DNA of 64,000 nucleotides from Erythrophleum ivorense (Eukaryota > Streptophyta > Magnoliopsida > Fabales > Fabaceae), in the NCBI GenBank assembly GCA_026724425.1, contig JAIUCV010000568.1:62001-126000 (forward strand). Reading direction: 5' to 3'. Below are positions 23,825-35,611 of the stretch, piece after piece. The position numbers were made by a program, and so were the translations under genes. The first letter of the stretch is position 1. Each line of letters begins with the position of its first letter. Under the pieces are notes generated by a model, which worked only from the letters and a program-made list of their open reading frames with translations, had not been told where the DNA came from and made no database searches.

Positions 23825-26800
23825 TATAACATCCGGTCCCTCCGTAAACGTGAGAAATGCAATGTTCAGTTTCTCCGTAAACATAAGAAATGGGCCAAAT
23901 ATAAAAGGAAGTCTTTGAAATAGAAGGAATTGGGGCCAACTAAATTTATGATAAAATTTTAAATATTAGAAAATGAGGATTTGAGATTTGAGATGCCCAA
24001 AAACTAGAGCCAGAAGAGCTCAGAAAATTTGCCGAAGAAAGTAGGGGCATTTTTGTAATTTTTGGAAAATTTTGAAATCTCATAGGAGGGATTTTTAAAT
24101 GGAAAATTTGAGCTTTCCGGGGTTCTCAGAGGCCCTAAAAACCATGAGAACCCCTAAAACAGTTGAAACTCCTCCGGTGAGCGATTTCGGTAAAAGTTGA
24201 CCAAAACTTTGACCGAATGGTTCGGAATGGTTTTAGATCCTTTTTGAGTGATTCCAAAGGCAATTCGTATGATTAAGAGCCTAAGTAATATGATGGAAAA
24301 GACGGATTTCAAAAAGGAGTTGATATGAGTCTAAAATGAAAAAGCCAAGAAAAGAGACTAAAATGCAAAAGTAAAAAGTTGCATAAAGTGCCTTTTAGCT
24401 CCTTCTTATCCACGTTCTTTCTCTCCTCTCTAAGACCGACTTGCTTCTGCCCAATTTCAGAGGAAAACTCCAGCTTCTTAGGCGCACAAGAGGAGGAGGA
24501 TTTTGGAGGAAGAGATTCAAGAAAAAGATAAGAAACTTTAAGAAATTCCATATCCTTCCTTCTTGAACCTTGCTCCTCTCCTCTCAAGCTTTCTTTCTAT
24601 GATTTTAATGGGGAGTTTGGTGCTGTTTTTGGGGCAGAACATAGAGGGAAATTTCACAAAATTGAGGGAGTAAGCCAACCCAGTGGAAGAACAAGCCAAA
24701 GGAAGCAAGAAAACAAGGTAAAACTTCCATTCTTTGGTAGTTTCTCCCTCCCCCTTTCTCTTGCACGAATTTGGGCATCATGAGCCCAATTTTTAGGGGC
24801 TGTTTCCTGCCCAATTTATGGAAGGATTAGAGGTTTTAGATGGCAAGGATTAAGAAGGAACCAATAGAATCAAGAAAGGAGCATTAAGAGACAAGATAGA
24901 ACCATTAGGGATCCAAATGCTCCCTTGCAAATCTGATTTTATATGAATGTTCTTAGACTTAATTGAATGTTTAAACATGCTCCTAAGACCCCTAGAGAGC
25001 TTCCCACATGCACCTCCCATCCAAGAAAGCAAAGAAATTGCAAGAAAAATTAATGAACTCTAAGTAGAAAAGTGTAGAGCTCTTGAACACTTTGCAAAAA
25101 CTGATTTGATATATGAGTTTCCTTGCATGTGTGAGTATTTGATTGAGCTCCTAAGACCTCTAGGAAGTCTCCCAAGTGTGTCTCCCATCAAGGAAAAATC
25201 AAGAAGGCCATGAACTCTTCTTCCCCCCAAAGTCTCGGCCTAGGCAAGTTCCTATAGCTAAGGAGAGTTTTAGATTTTTCTAAGGCTATTCTTGAGTCAT
25301 ATGTGATGAGTGAAGATGAGTAGAGGCCTTAGAAAAAATTTAGAACTCAAAGAAAGTGATTTAGTGCCTTAGTGCCCTAGGTTCCATAATATGACCTAAA
25401 GAAGTAACATGGTGCTAGGCCTTTTGTCTCAATGATGTGATGACTCCAAGAGGCTTAAAAGGGGTCAAGAATCATATTTGATAAGAAAGAATAAGGCCTA
25501 GAAATTGTTTGAGGGGTGTTGCTTCATTAAGTGTAATTATGGACCATAATGAAGTATATAGAGTAATCTAGTGGTTCATCAAGTTATGTAGCCTTAGAAT
25601 GTGTTTCATGAACCTAATTGGCTCCCATACTTTGTATATAGGCCAAGAGAAACCATCTCCACCAATTTGTGGGTGTGTGGCCGAAAGAGGTGGCTTGAAA
25701 GCTAAAGAAAAAGTGTGTGAAATTGTGCAAGGTAGCTCTCCACCTCATTCTCTTTGCATTCTTGTGTGCATATGTATGTCTTAGTGTGCTTGCATGCATT
25801 CTTGATGCTTGATAATATGCCACTTGATCCTTGTTGTGCATTGGTACCAATGTGTTGTCTTGAATGACTATGGTTGTGGAAAGAGCCTATAAGGGTGAGG
25901 TGATGCCAAAAGTCCCTTGATGAAGGTGAGGAGATGCCAAAAGTCTCATGGCATGGGTGAGACAAGGCCAAAAGTCCCTTGAATGGGTGAGGCAAAGTCA
26001 AAAGTCCCTAGACCAAGAGTGAGACAAATCCAAAAGTCCTAGAAATGGGGTGAGGCTAAACCGAAAGTCCCTAGAGCATGAAAATGATCTTGACATGTGA
26101 ATGTGGCATGGAATGGAATTTATTGCACACTTTATGCTTGTATGGTTATGCATTTGGTATATGTATGCCTTGAATGTGATGTAAATGGGTGTGTGAGCTA
26201 TTGAGATTCTTTGAATCTCATCCCCTCCTCTCCAATGATCTAACATGTTAGGTGGACCAAGCACTTATGGTGAAGGGAGCCAACAACCATAAAGAGCAAG
26301 GAGTGACAAGTTTATGTAGTATTATGCCTATTTTGGAGCCATAATGATGGTTCATAGTGTATATGAGGTTGTATATGTACCATGAACCTTGAGACATGTG
26401 TGATTATACTATTATGTGTTGGTTAGACGTATGAAAATGATATATGCCCTATAGCACATATTTTGAGTATGTATGGCCAAAGTGTGCAATACGAGATTTT
26501 GATGAATGTATGCATAAGTGTGGGTTGAATGGCCAAAATGAGATGCATGAAGTTTGGGACCATTTGGGCAGCTTACCCAAGTCTCAAATGTAATTTTAGA
26601 CCTGCCCAAAAGGTGCCACAACCAAGGGAAGGCCATTTGGTAAATTTGGTACCTCATATGGAGCCAAATTTGACCATAATGGAACCTTATGTCACTTTTT
26701 GGCCAAATGAGTTAATCTTGCCCTGAAACTTGGCATGAAATGAGGTCTCATTAAGAGCTTTTTGGGAAGCTAAAGATTATAATTTTCGGAGACCTAGAGA

Positions 26801-27682
26801 ATATTTGAGAAATTTTCAAAGTTGGGATTTTTCATGGATTCTGGTATGGGTACTGTTCATACTGGCAGTTTTGAATTCTGCGTCACCCGATGGCCAAATG
26901 GCATCTAATACTTATGAAATTTTATATTCATAAACTAGAGGTCATAAGATTTCTGTGGCCACCAAGATCACCTCATTTGGAGGTCTAGAGAGGAAGATAT
27001 GCATTTTCGAAGGTTCTGCCCAGTATCAGACATCTTGCCAGACCCGAGGTACTGTTCCATCGATTTCCGGGCGTTTGGCTTGATGTAGTGATCTGGAGAT
27101 ATTTTTTCTCTCTATTTAACATCCACATCTTTCCATATTGATATCATTTGCAAGCATTGGATTTTTGTGGAATTAGTTAGACATTTTTGAAGTCCATATC
27201 AGTAAACTGTGACAGTATCAGGAACCCTCCTACCAGTAGATGATTTCACGTGTCAAACGCATTATATATGACATTTTAAGACTTCTACATATTTTTAGCA
27301 TAAAGTAGACGTCTTGAGATTTCCAGAATGACTGAGATTACATGTTTTCAATTTTTATAGATTTAGTTATGAATTTCCAAAGTTTGTGACAGAAAAGAGG
27401 AAATTCTGGCCGAAAATACAAACATGGATTTCATATGCTCCTTTGCTTTCTACGAGTTGTAGGCCAAATTTGATGATGGAAATGATTTATATTCATGTGT
27501 TTAAGTATGATAAAGGGATAGATGCTTTCATATGGCCTACGAGACTCCAAAAGAAAAATTTGACCGGTAGAAAAATCTACTTTTATTCATAACTTCCTAT
27601 GCCACTATATTGTTTCTATAGAATAAACATAAGATGATGCATGGGAATTGTATGAATTGAGTCCTAAAAGTATGGTGTTACA
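23825..27682 (+). mobile_element. Lm solo LTR, 3.86 kb, TSD TTTGT
   Basis: It starts TATAACATCCGG (TG changed to TA) and ends ATGGTGTTACA. TTTGT flanks it at 23820-23824 and 27683-27687. This is the longest Lm LTR in the window and serves as the reference copy for the plus-oriented text. It carries CTCCGTAAA near its start (shared with 47528) and six 30-bp units at 25889-26075. No PBS follows, so it is a solo LTR. The frames of 60-99 aa inside are not genes. Confidence 0.93.
25889..26075 (+). repeat. LTR-internal minisatellite, six units of 30-33 bp (reference copy)
   Basis: Six units with the pattern GGTGAGNNNANNCCAAAAGTCCCTNG. The unit count and order of variants (a CTCATG variant, then a CCAAGAG-linked unit) are kept in the copies at 33000 and, inverted, at 41571, so the array predates the spread of these LTRs. 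Confidence 0.85.
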
Positions 27683-28062
27683 TTTGTGCTAAGAACCCTA
27701 GCCACCTCCCAAGACCTCCGAAATTTCCTTTACCTTTTGTGTTTTTTTTTTTTTTGGTAAAGAGGGGAGGAGGCTGAAGTGTATATGGGGTTTTAGGGGT
27801 CTAAGTTTGGTCTTAGGTTGACCCAAAAGCCTAAATCCAAGTGGGTTTAGATTTTTTATTTGTTAGGCCAACTATAAGAGTCCATTAATATTAGGTCTGC
27901 ATATAACTAAGGTTAGGCTTCTAAGAAATAGAATTGGGCTAATCATATGGCCCAAATTTAATATCCATCTTCCTTTTCACTTAATTAATTTTACTAATTA
28001 CCCTTATTAATTCCTCAACTTATCATAATTATTCTAAATTAATTTTGGAGTGTTACGTCTTT

Positions 28063-28290
28063 ACTATATCAAGTTTCTTTTCACGTCATTTTCCTTTCTT
28101 GTTAATTCATTTCTTGACCTTATTAAAATGTTGGCTAGATTTTTCCTTAAAATGAAAGTGTTATATTTCTTGTGCTTGGACTTTAATGTCATCGTAGTCT
28201 TAATCATATAGGCATGTTTAGAAGGTTTAGTAGCTTCTAATTTGCTCATCCTCAAGCTCTATATGATAAGCAACATCATTGAAAATAATA
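28063..28290 (-). pseudogene. Copia B gag C-terminal fragment
   Basis: The minus strand reads LEATKPSKHAYMIKT, resembling the 'LEAAKPSxHAYMAE' segment near the C-terminal side of copia gag (UBN2 type). A shifted frame just upstream gives HIELEDEQ, resembling HLELEEERL. Frames are shifted relative to each other. A CCHC zinc knuckle is not recognisable. The Gy2 LTR is inserted directly downstream. Confidence 0.65.
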
Positions 28291-29490
28291 ATAGTGCTCT
28301 CTCTATGAGTTAAATTCACTTTCATCTATTCCTAACGAATGGGGAGAGGTCTTATGATAGCTTATACATATTTCTTATCAATAAAAATTTGCTAACTGAC
28401 TTTAATTTATTGATTGTCATTTTTCTTAGTTTAGTTAAACTTTTATAATCAAACTAGTCCTTAAGGGCTATCCACAAGGTTTGAACAATAGATACAATAT
28501 ACACTCACACATAAGGTTGTCAGCCTTATTACTCAATACTATTATGCGAGCAATATTATTTCATCTTATTTCCTAAAAAAAATTTAAATCTCTGCCTTAT
28601 AAAGTTGTATTTCCATGTTTAAACTCTTATATGACATTGTTTAATAATTTCTTAACATCCATTCTTTTCTAGGATTTATGAACCTTATGGTGTCAAATTT
28701 TCCTAATTGACACCATCTAGATTGTCTCTTATATAAGGTTAGGTAATGATATTTTTTAACAACTATAATTATAACCTAATTCCTATATAGACATAGCACA
28801 GAGTGACTGCATACACATAATGCTTTGTATATATTTGCAATAAACTCTAACCAAACAAATAATGACATTATTAGGTTCATGATTAAAAGTTTACATTTGT
28901 ATTACTTCCATTACATATGTTATAAAAATGTTGTCATCTTTTTGTCAAATTTACATAACAAATATTATTTAAGCTATAATTTTTTAGATGAACTTTAGGC
29001 TACTAATATAAGAATTTCTTGTATTTTCCTATTAAATTTATTAAATTTAGTTCTCACATCCATAAATTGCATTAATATCAAAATCATACTTAAAGGGACC
29101 CCATTTTAAAAATATTTATTTTTGAAAAAAAATCTCTTTCGCCATCACAGGCCTATTTCCAATTGTAAGGATCATTTTAACATATATTAAAAAATATGCC
29201 TAGCATGTTTGATCAATTATCTTGCAAAGAGTACTTTCTTTTCATGTGCATTATGCCTTAATAAAATGTTTCTTATATTAAAAAACAAATAAGAAAACAT
29301 ATTAGCTCATTAACATTTATGACAGCACAATATTCCTTACAAAGCTTTGTCTTTGACACATACCAACTAAAAGACAACCTCTTGTCTTAATTTAGTTTTC
29401 CAAATTTTTCTCTTAAGATTTTGTCATAACTAGTTCCCTTAACTCATTCATATACATCATAAAGTTAAAAACCAAGTTCACATTTATTTA
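28291..29490. other. AT-rich relic sequence, probably more of copia B gag
   Basis: Position and orientation suggest upstream gag of copia B, but I could not identify further motifs. No other gene is visible. Confidence 0.35.
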
Positions 29491-29499
29491 CATGTAATT

Positions 29500-30565
29500 T
29501 AATACCAAAATTTGGCATATTCATGGGTCATATATAGCTATAAGGGTCCAAATTCATTTCTTTCTCTCCTTTATTCATTTTTATCATAAACAACTTTGTT
29601 CATACTTATTTTATCATATTTAGCTCATGGAACCCCTTAGAAAGATCAAAAACACAAAATGGACATAGTGGCAGAAAATCTGCACTAACTTTGAAAATTC
29701 ATAACATAAGTTATACAAGTCCAAATCATGAGCTAACAAATAAATGGACATATTAGGGTATGGAATTGAGCGCAGTAACTCTTCCTTAACTTTGGGTTGA
29801 GATTGGTAGAGCCCAACTAGTTTTATGATGTTGCCATGGCTAGAAATGAATGAGCTTTCATGTTATATGATGCATATGATTTACATGATACATGTGTATA
29901 GCATTCTTGTATCACATACGTTATATTTACTCATGACATTCTTGTTTGAATTGAATTGGATGAGTTTATGCTATTGAAATTCTCTCCAAATCTCACCCCA
30001 TGCTCCCATTAACATTTTTAGGTACCTCAAGCAAAGAGAAAGAGGTAGAGAGGCCTTAGAGCATAGGAATTGATGTATTATGAAACTTGCAATATCAATA
30101 GTCTAACTTTTGGCAAGTTTTTATGTATAACTAGACAATTATGTATGAATGATCGTTACTTATGTATTTAATAGTGTTTATGAATGGTATCAAGTATTTG
30201 ATTATGAGAACATACATGTGAGCTATGTGAATGTATGATTTGGCAATGAATGGCTAAGATGGTGTATGGAATGTTCTTGAAAAGCATCTGTTAGTTAGGT
30301 GTCAAAGGGTTAAATTTTGATCCAAGTCTTTTAGTATGATATGAAATAGTTAGAAATGCCATTTAGGATTATTAAAACTTTTTCCAAGTGGAAGAATTCC
30401 ATTTGGATGCCAAATGGCCTAAAATGATACCAATGTTAGGCATAAAAAGACTTTAAACAACCCCTATTACCAAAGTGGCCCAAAAGACCTAGTTGTAATC
30501 TAAGATTTGGCATGCATATAGAACCTTAAGGGAGCTTTTTAACGAGCTAAAAATCATAATTTTTG
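29500..30565. mobile_element. Degenerate Lm-type LTR fragments, two orientations, left flank of element F
   Basis: About 29620-29760 resembles the early part of a minus Lm LTR (CTCATGGAACC, CATAACATAAG). About 29780-30565 resembles a plus Lm LTR, with CTATTGAAATTCTCTCC, CCAAATGGCC and ATTTGGCATGCATATAGA. The plus text continues at 56413 on the other side of element F, which proves F was inserted into it. Ends are too decayed to place. Confidence 0.6.
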
Positions 30566-31136
30566 GAGGTTTATGAAAGCTATTTTTATATATTTTAATT
30601 CTCCTAACTTAGGCATTTTAGTGATCAAATATGACTTTAAGGGCTTAATTAGGTGAAATTTGATGTTAGTAGACATTTCTACACTCTAAGAATTTATTTA
30701 CAAGATTTTAGAATTTTAATGCATAAATTTCTTTAAATAATTTTGTGAATTTTTCCTATTGAATTGTTCTTACTATTTATGTATATTTTTATTGGGCAAT
30801 GGAAATTTTAAGGATGGAAATTAATTTGGAAAATGATTGAAGCTTCAAGATTGAATGAAGAGCTAAATTTCAAGGAGGGAAGCCACATTTTGCAATTAGA
30901 ATGAGGGATTTTTGTGGATGGAAGAAGATACACAACTCACTCATGCATAGTTCATGTAGGTAGTTCATCCATGTAGCTTCAAACACACACACAAGTGAAT
31001 AGAACCAATGGTCAGCCCACTCTTGATGCACTCACTCAAATGAAGCTCATGTAATCACACACACATCCTTGCAAGCTCCATCACACCATCCTTCCATGTA
31101 TAATACGTAGCACCCACACATAAGTTCAGCTTCACC

Positions 31137-34100
31137 TGTAACGAACATAATTTTCATAAAAAAATGAAATGAGCCATATAGAAGTAAGTCCTCTGAAATG
31201 ACCTAGATAATGTCCCAAAAAATTTAGGTTGAGTCCTAGGCTTCTAAAAATGATAATTTTAGACTCAGACAGAAAGAAAAACAGAGTTAGGATAGAGAAA
31301 TAATCTGCAACGGAAACTGATGAAACGTAATAGTATTTTCGTAAATAAATGCAACTTTTGGAAAACCACATAAGAGGGCTTTTTAAATGAAAGTGTTAAG
31401 TTGCCCAAGGTTCTCAAAGGCACTAAAAACTATGGAAAGTCCCAAGACTGGTAAAGCCCCTCTGGTATATGTTTTTCAACATTAGTTGACCCGAACTTTT
31501 GACCAATTCATTTGGTAAGGTTTTAGCTCCAAATTGAGTGATTCCAAAAGAATTTTATTAAATTGGAAATCTAAATTTGATGATGGAAAAGACGGTTCTA
31601 AAAAAGGAGCTAAAACAAAGCTGAAATGAAATTGCCATTACAGAAGGGCAAAATTTGAAATAAAAGCTTCTAGAATGTCCTAAACACTTCTACACTTTTC
31701 TTCCATCTTCTCCCTTTTATTGAGCACTAAATTTTCTTTCCAAAATACAAAATTTATTCTGCTCTCTTAGGCGTACAAGAAGGAGGAGAAATAGAGGAAG
31801 AAAACCAAGGAGAAACTAGGTAATTTCATGGATTTTCTTGCTTCATCTTCCTCCAATCTTGTTCTCCTCTCTTCCTCCTTTCTTTCCATGGATTTTTTGA
31901 ATAATTTGGTTCTATTTTTGGTCCAGACCTAAGGGGGAAAATTTGAATTTGCCAAGAAAAAGGGAACTAAGGAAGAAAAGCTTTGAAAACAAGCTTAAAA
32001 CTAAGGTATTTTTCCATTCTTGATGCTTCATCTTAGTTGCTTCTCTTTGTGGTAGTTTCGGTCAGCCTAGAGGGCATAGAAAGAGATGAATTTTGGGCAG
32101 AACTAAGGGAGAAACCTAGGAAAAAGAGTGCAAGGATTAAGAATATGGCAAAAAATTCAAGTAAAAAGCCAAAGGAAATCAAGATAAAAAAGTGTAGGCT
32201 TTCTTAGGGTTTTGTAAAATCTGATTTTGGGTAAGTAATTCCTTGGCTATTTAAATATTTCCTTGAGCTCCTAAGACCCCTAGAAACCTTCCCAAGTGGC
32301 TCTCCCATCAAGGAAAATTTTGAAACTCCAAGAAATCCAATTATGTGCTTGTTTCAGCCAAGGAGGATTCATAGGGCTAGGAAGTGTTTTAATTTGTTCT
32401 AGTCTTAGTTTGGGACTCCATATCATGTTAGAAGATGGGAGGAACCATTGGGAAAAATTTAGGAGCCATAAGTTGGGAGATGGGATAATGGTGTCCATAA
32501 TGGTGCCTTATGAAGCAACTTGGTCTTCCAATGGTGCAATTGAATATGTGATGGCTCCAAGGACCTTTAATGAGTCCAAGAAGTCTAGAAATAACAAGAG
32601 AATGGAGTCTAGAACTTGGATGATATGAGTTGCTTCAATGGACCATTTATGGAACCAATATGCCCATTATGGAACCAAGTGTGTGTTTAAGAGTGAACCT
32701 AGTGTCTTGGCTTACTTCAAGTCTGTAATTCTGTGATGTTTGTGATGTCTAGGTCAAGAGAACCCTACTCCACCTAAGTGCTCTTGTGAGACTAAGGAGG
32801 GAAAAGAATTAGCAAAGTAAGCTTGCATAAATTAAAAGGTAGCTCTCCACCTCATTCTCTTGCATGCTTATATGCATATGTATATATTGTGTGCTTGTAT
32901 ATGCTTTTATGATTTGAGAACATGCCACTTGATGTCTTGAAATTGCATTGTTACCAATGTGTCTTCTTAAATGACTATGGTTGTGGAAAGACTCATAAGG
33001 GTGAGATGATGCTAAAAGTCCCTTGATGAAGGTAAGGAGATGCCAAAAGTCTCATGACATGGGTGAGACAAGGCCAAAAGTCCCTTGAATGGGTGAGGCT
33101 AAGTTAAAAGTCCCTAGGCCAAGAGTGAGGCAAATCCAAAAGTCCTAAAAATAGGGTGAGACTAAACCAAAAGTCCCTGGAGCATGAGAGTGGTCTTAAC
33201 ATGTTGATGTGGCATGAAATGAGATTTATTTCACACTTTATACTTGCATATTCATATATTTGATGTATGTATGCCTTGAATGTGGTATGAATGGGTATGT
33301 GAGCTATTGAGATTCTTGGAATCTCACTCCCCTTTCCCTCTCATGCTTAAAATGTCTAGGTGGTGCCCAAGGCCAAGGAAATGCAAGCTAAGAATACTAA
33401 ATGGCTACACTTTGTTTAATTTGTAGTTTAAATTGTAATGGAGTGTCAAGAAGTAGTGTACATATTATTTTTGGTTTTGTAAAACCTTGAGCATATGTAA
33501 TATGATGTATAGACTATATGTATAATGTATGTAGTATTAAATCAATGAAGTTATGTAATTGGACCCTTGAATGACATGTGTGTTTAGTGCATAAATGGAT
33601 GTTGAGAGACCAAAATAAGATGCATGGGATTTAGGATCATTTGGGCAGTCTCTACAAGTCATATTTGTGCTTTGAAACTTGCCCAAGAGGTGCCAAACCA
33701 TTAAGAAAGCTATTTGGGCAAATTGGTAACCCATATGAAGCAAAAAGTTACCATTTCATGAGGCTATGTCACTTTTTTGTCCAAATGAGTTCTTCTTGAT
33801 CTGAAATTTGGCATGCATCTAGAGCTTATTAGAGCTTTTTGGGAAGCTAAAGTTGGTAATTTTTTGGAGGTTTTTGGAATATTTGGAAAATTGTTGAAGT
33901 TGAAAATTTTTCTGATTTTGGTCCTTGGTACTATAACATTGGTTCCAAATTAAATTCTGTCATTCATGAGGCAAATGATGTCCAATTGTCACAAAATTTT
34001 ATACAAAGAAATTAGACATTCTCAGTGACTTGTGCCAACTAGAAGCACCTCATTTGGCGTCTGGAGAGGGGGATATGAATTTTTGAACATTCTGTCCAGT

Positions 34101-34758
34101 ATCAGGACCCTTGCCCGACCTGAGTTACTGTTCTATTAAATTTCGAGACTTGGGCTACCTGAGCTAGTCTGAAAATATTTTTTCCCTCTAGCTAACATCC
34201 ACAACATTCTAGATTAGTATCATTTTAATAGATTGTATTTTTGTCAAATTAATTGGACATTTTCAAATTTTGCTGTAGAATTCTGTGATAATTCCAGAAT
34301 GCAGTTTGACCTCTGGACCTTGTTGGATGTCAAACGTCCTCTGCGATAAATGTTCTAGTCTAGGCATATTTTTAGTGTGAAGCATACCTCTGTAGCTTTC
34401 TAGAATAGCCAAGAATGTGTAATTTTTATTTTTCTAGAATTAGTTATAATTTTTCAAAATTTGGCTAGAAAAGGGGCCAAATTTGGCCGAAAATAAACTT
34501 CCATATTCTATGTTCCATTTTGGTTTCCATGAGTTGTGAACATGATTTTATGATGAAAATGAGTTGTATAAATGTAATTAAATATGAGAAATTATAGTAT
34601 GAGCTCACACGATCCACGTAACATCGAACAAAATTTTTATATGTGACGCAACACAAAAATAATCAATACTTTAATGTCATTTTCTTGCCTCTCACATGAA
34701 TTGATTCAAATGAGATATAAAAATAGCATGGAATGAGCTAAGAAATTATAGTATTACA
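31137..34758 (+). mobile_element. Lm solo LTR, 3.62 kb, TSD TCACC
   Basis: It starts TGTAACGAAC and ends ATAGTATTACA; TCACC flanks it at 31132-31136 and 34759-34763. Internal blocks match 23825-27682 throughout, including six 30-bp units near 33000-33182. No PBS or coding region. Confidence 0.93.
33000..33182 (+). repeat. LTR-internal ~30-bp minisatellite, six units
   Basis: Unit order parallels the copy at 25889-26075, with a few base changes. Confidence 0.8.
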
Positions 34759-35038
34759 TCACCTCATCACACACACATGTACTTCCACGTAGCTCTCATA
34801 CCTCCAGCCTTGTACACTTACTCATATAATCACATGCACAACAAACGCCACATTAAACACTTCTATAACCACAAGTCTAGCCACCATATCCAAAGGAGAA
34901 AGAGGCTTAGGTTCTACATGGAAAGGAGAAACTTAAGAGGAGAAGTATGGGCTGGAGAGAGACGTGCATCAAAGATTCAAAAGCTATGTGAGAAGAAAAA
35001 GCAAAACGTGAAGTAAGACGTGGATTGAGATGAGGAAA

Positions 35039-35611
35039 CACGTGAAACCATACATGTGTGGATGGATCAAGAGATACGAGCTGTCTCATGCAGAACTGCA
35101 CATGGAAGAACATTCAAATCTAGCTCTCTTTTCACATGAGGGAAGCAACATGAATGAATGAAGAAAGAAGCTAGAAGCAGCCATAGTTTAGCTCTAATGT
35201 TACTCCCATTAGATGCAAACCACGTGAGCAGTGTAAGGCTAAAATCATGTAAAGAACGAGGAAGAAGTGGGGAAAGAAAAGAAGGAAACAAGCCATATGG
35301 TGAGGGAGACCTACGTAAATAATGACGCGAAGAGGGATCAGTCAAGTGGGAGGAAATAAATGAAGCTCAAATGCACACACATGCAAAGGCAGAACTTGAG
35401 GCTGACATGAAGAATATGAAGATATAAATCACGTGAGAAACTCAGGCTGGAGATGAAAGAAGCTGACGTGAGGGATAAATAATTGAAGCACATCATGAAC
35501 ATGTGAGAAGGGCCATTCATCCAGATCACATCGTCATTCCACATTCTTAACCCACCCACAACACGTGATTTTTAAGGAGATGCTAAGAATAAACAAAAGA
35601 GGAAGCACGTG
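35039..35611 (+). promoter_or_regulatory. G-box cluster in element F 5' LTR (U3)
   Basis: CACGTG occurs at 35039, 35221, 35430, 35562 and 35606, five times in ~575 bp, with further ACGTG cores between them. CACGTG is the plant G-box bound by bZIP and bHLH factors and part of ABA-response elements. A regulatory role is inference. Confidence 0.5.

Larger units (their letters stand above)
18230..28057 (-). mobile_element. Second gypsy LTR family (Gy2), solo LTR, TSD TCTTT, carrying two Lm solo LTRs
   Basis: It begins TGTGACAACCC at 18230 and ends GGAGTGTTACG at 28057. TCTTT flanks both sides (18225-18229 and 28058-28062). Read on the minus strand, the start NGTAACACTCCAAAATTAATTT is of the type seen in plant chromovirus-like gypsy LTRs; the first base is C instead of T. 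Subtracting the solo LTRs at 18538 and 23825 with their duplications leaves 2516 bp. Its own text occupies 18230-18537, 21982-23824 and 27683-28057. It interrupts copia B between the gag end and GAG-pre-integrase, and copia text resumes on both sides. A 14-T run lies at 27742-27755. Confidence 0.85.

Noticed and set aside
25702..26001. Periodic peptide frames (TLPHPFKGLLALSHP type) that recur in several places
   Set aside because: Antisense translation of the 30-bp minisatellite in Lm LTRs. Frames begin and end at different points in each copy, so a conserved protein is not supported.
25889..26075. CRISPR-like look of regularly spaced ~30-bp repeats
   Set aside because: Units adjoin without unique spacers, and the sequence is a plant nuclear retrotransposon LTR.
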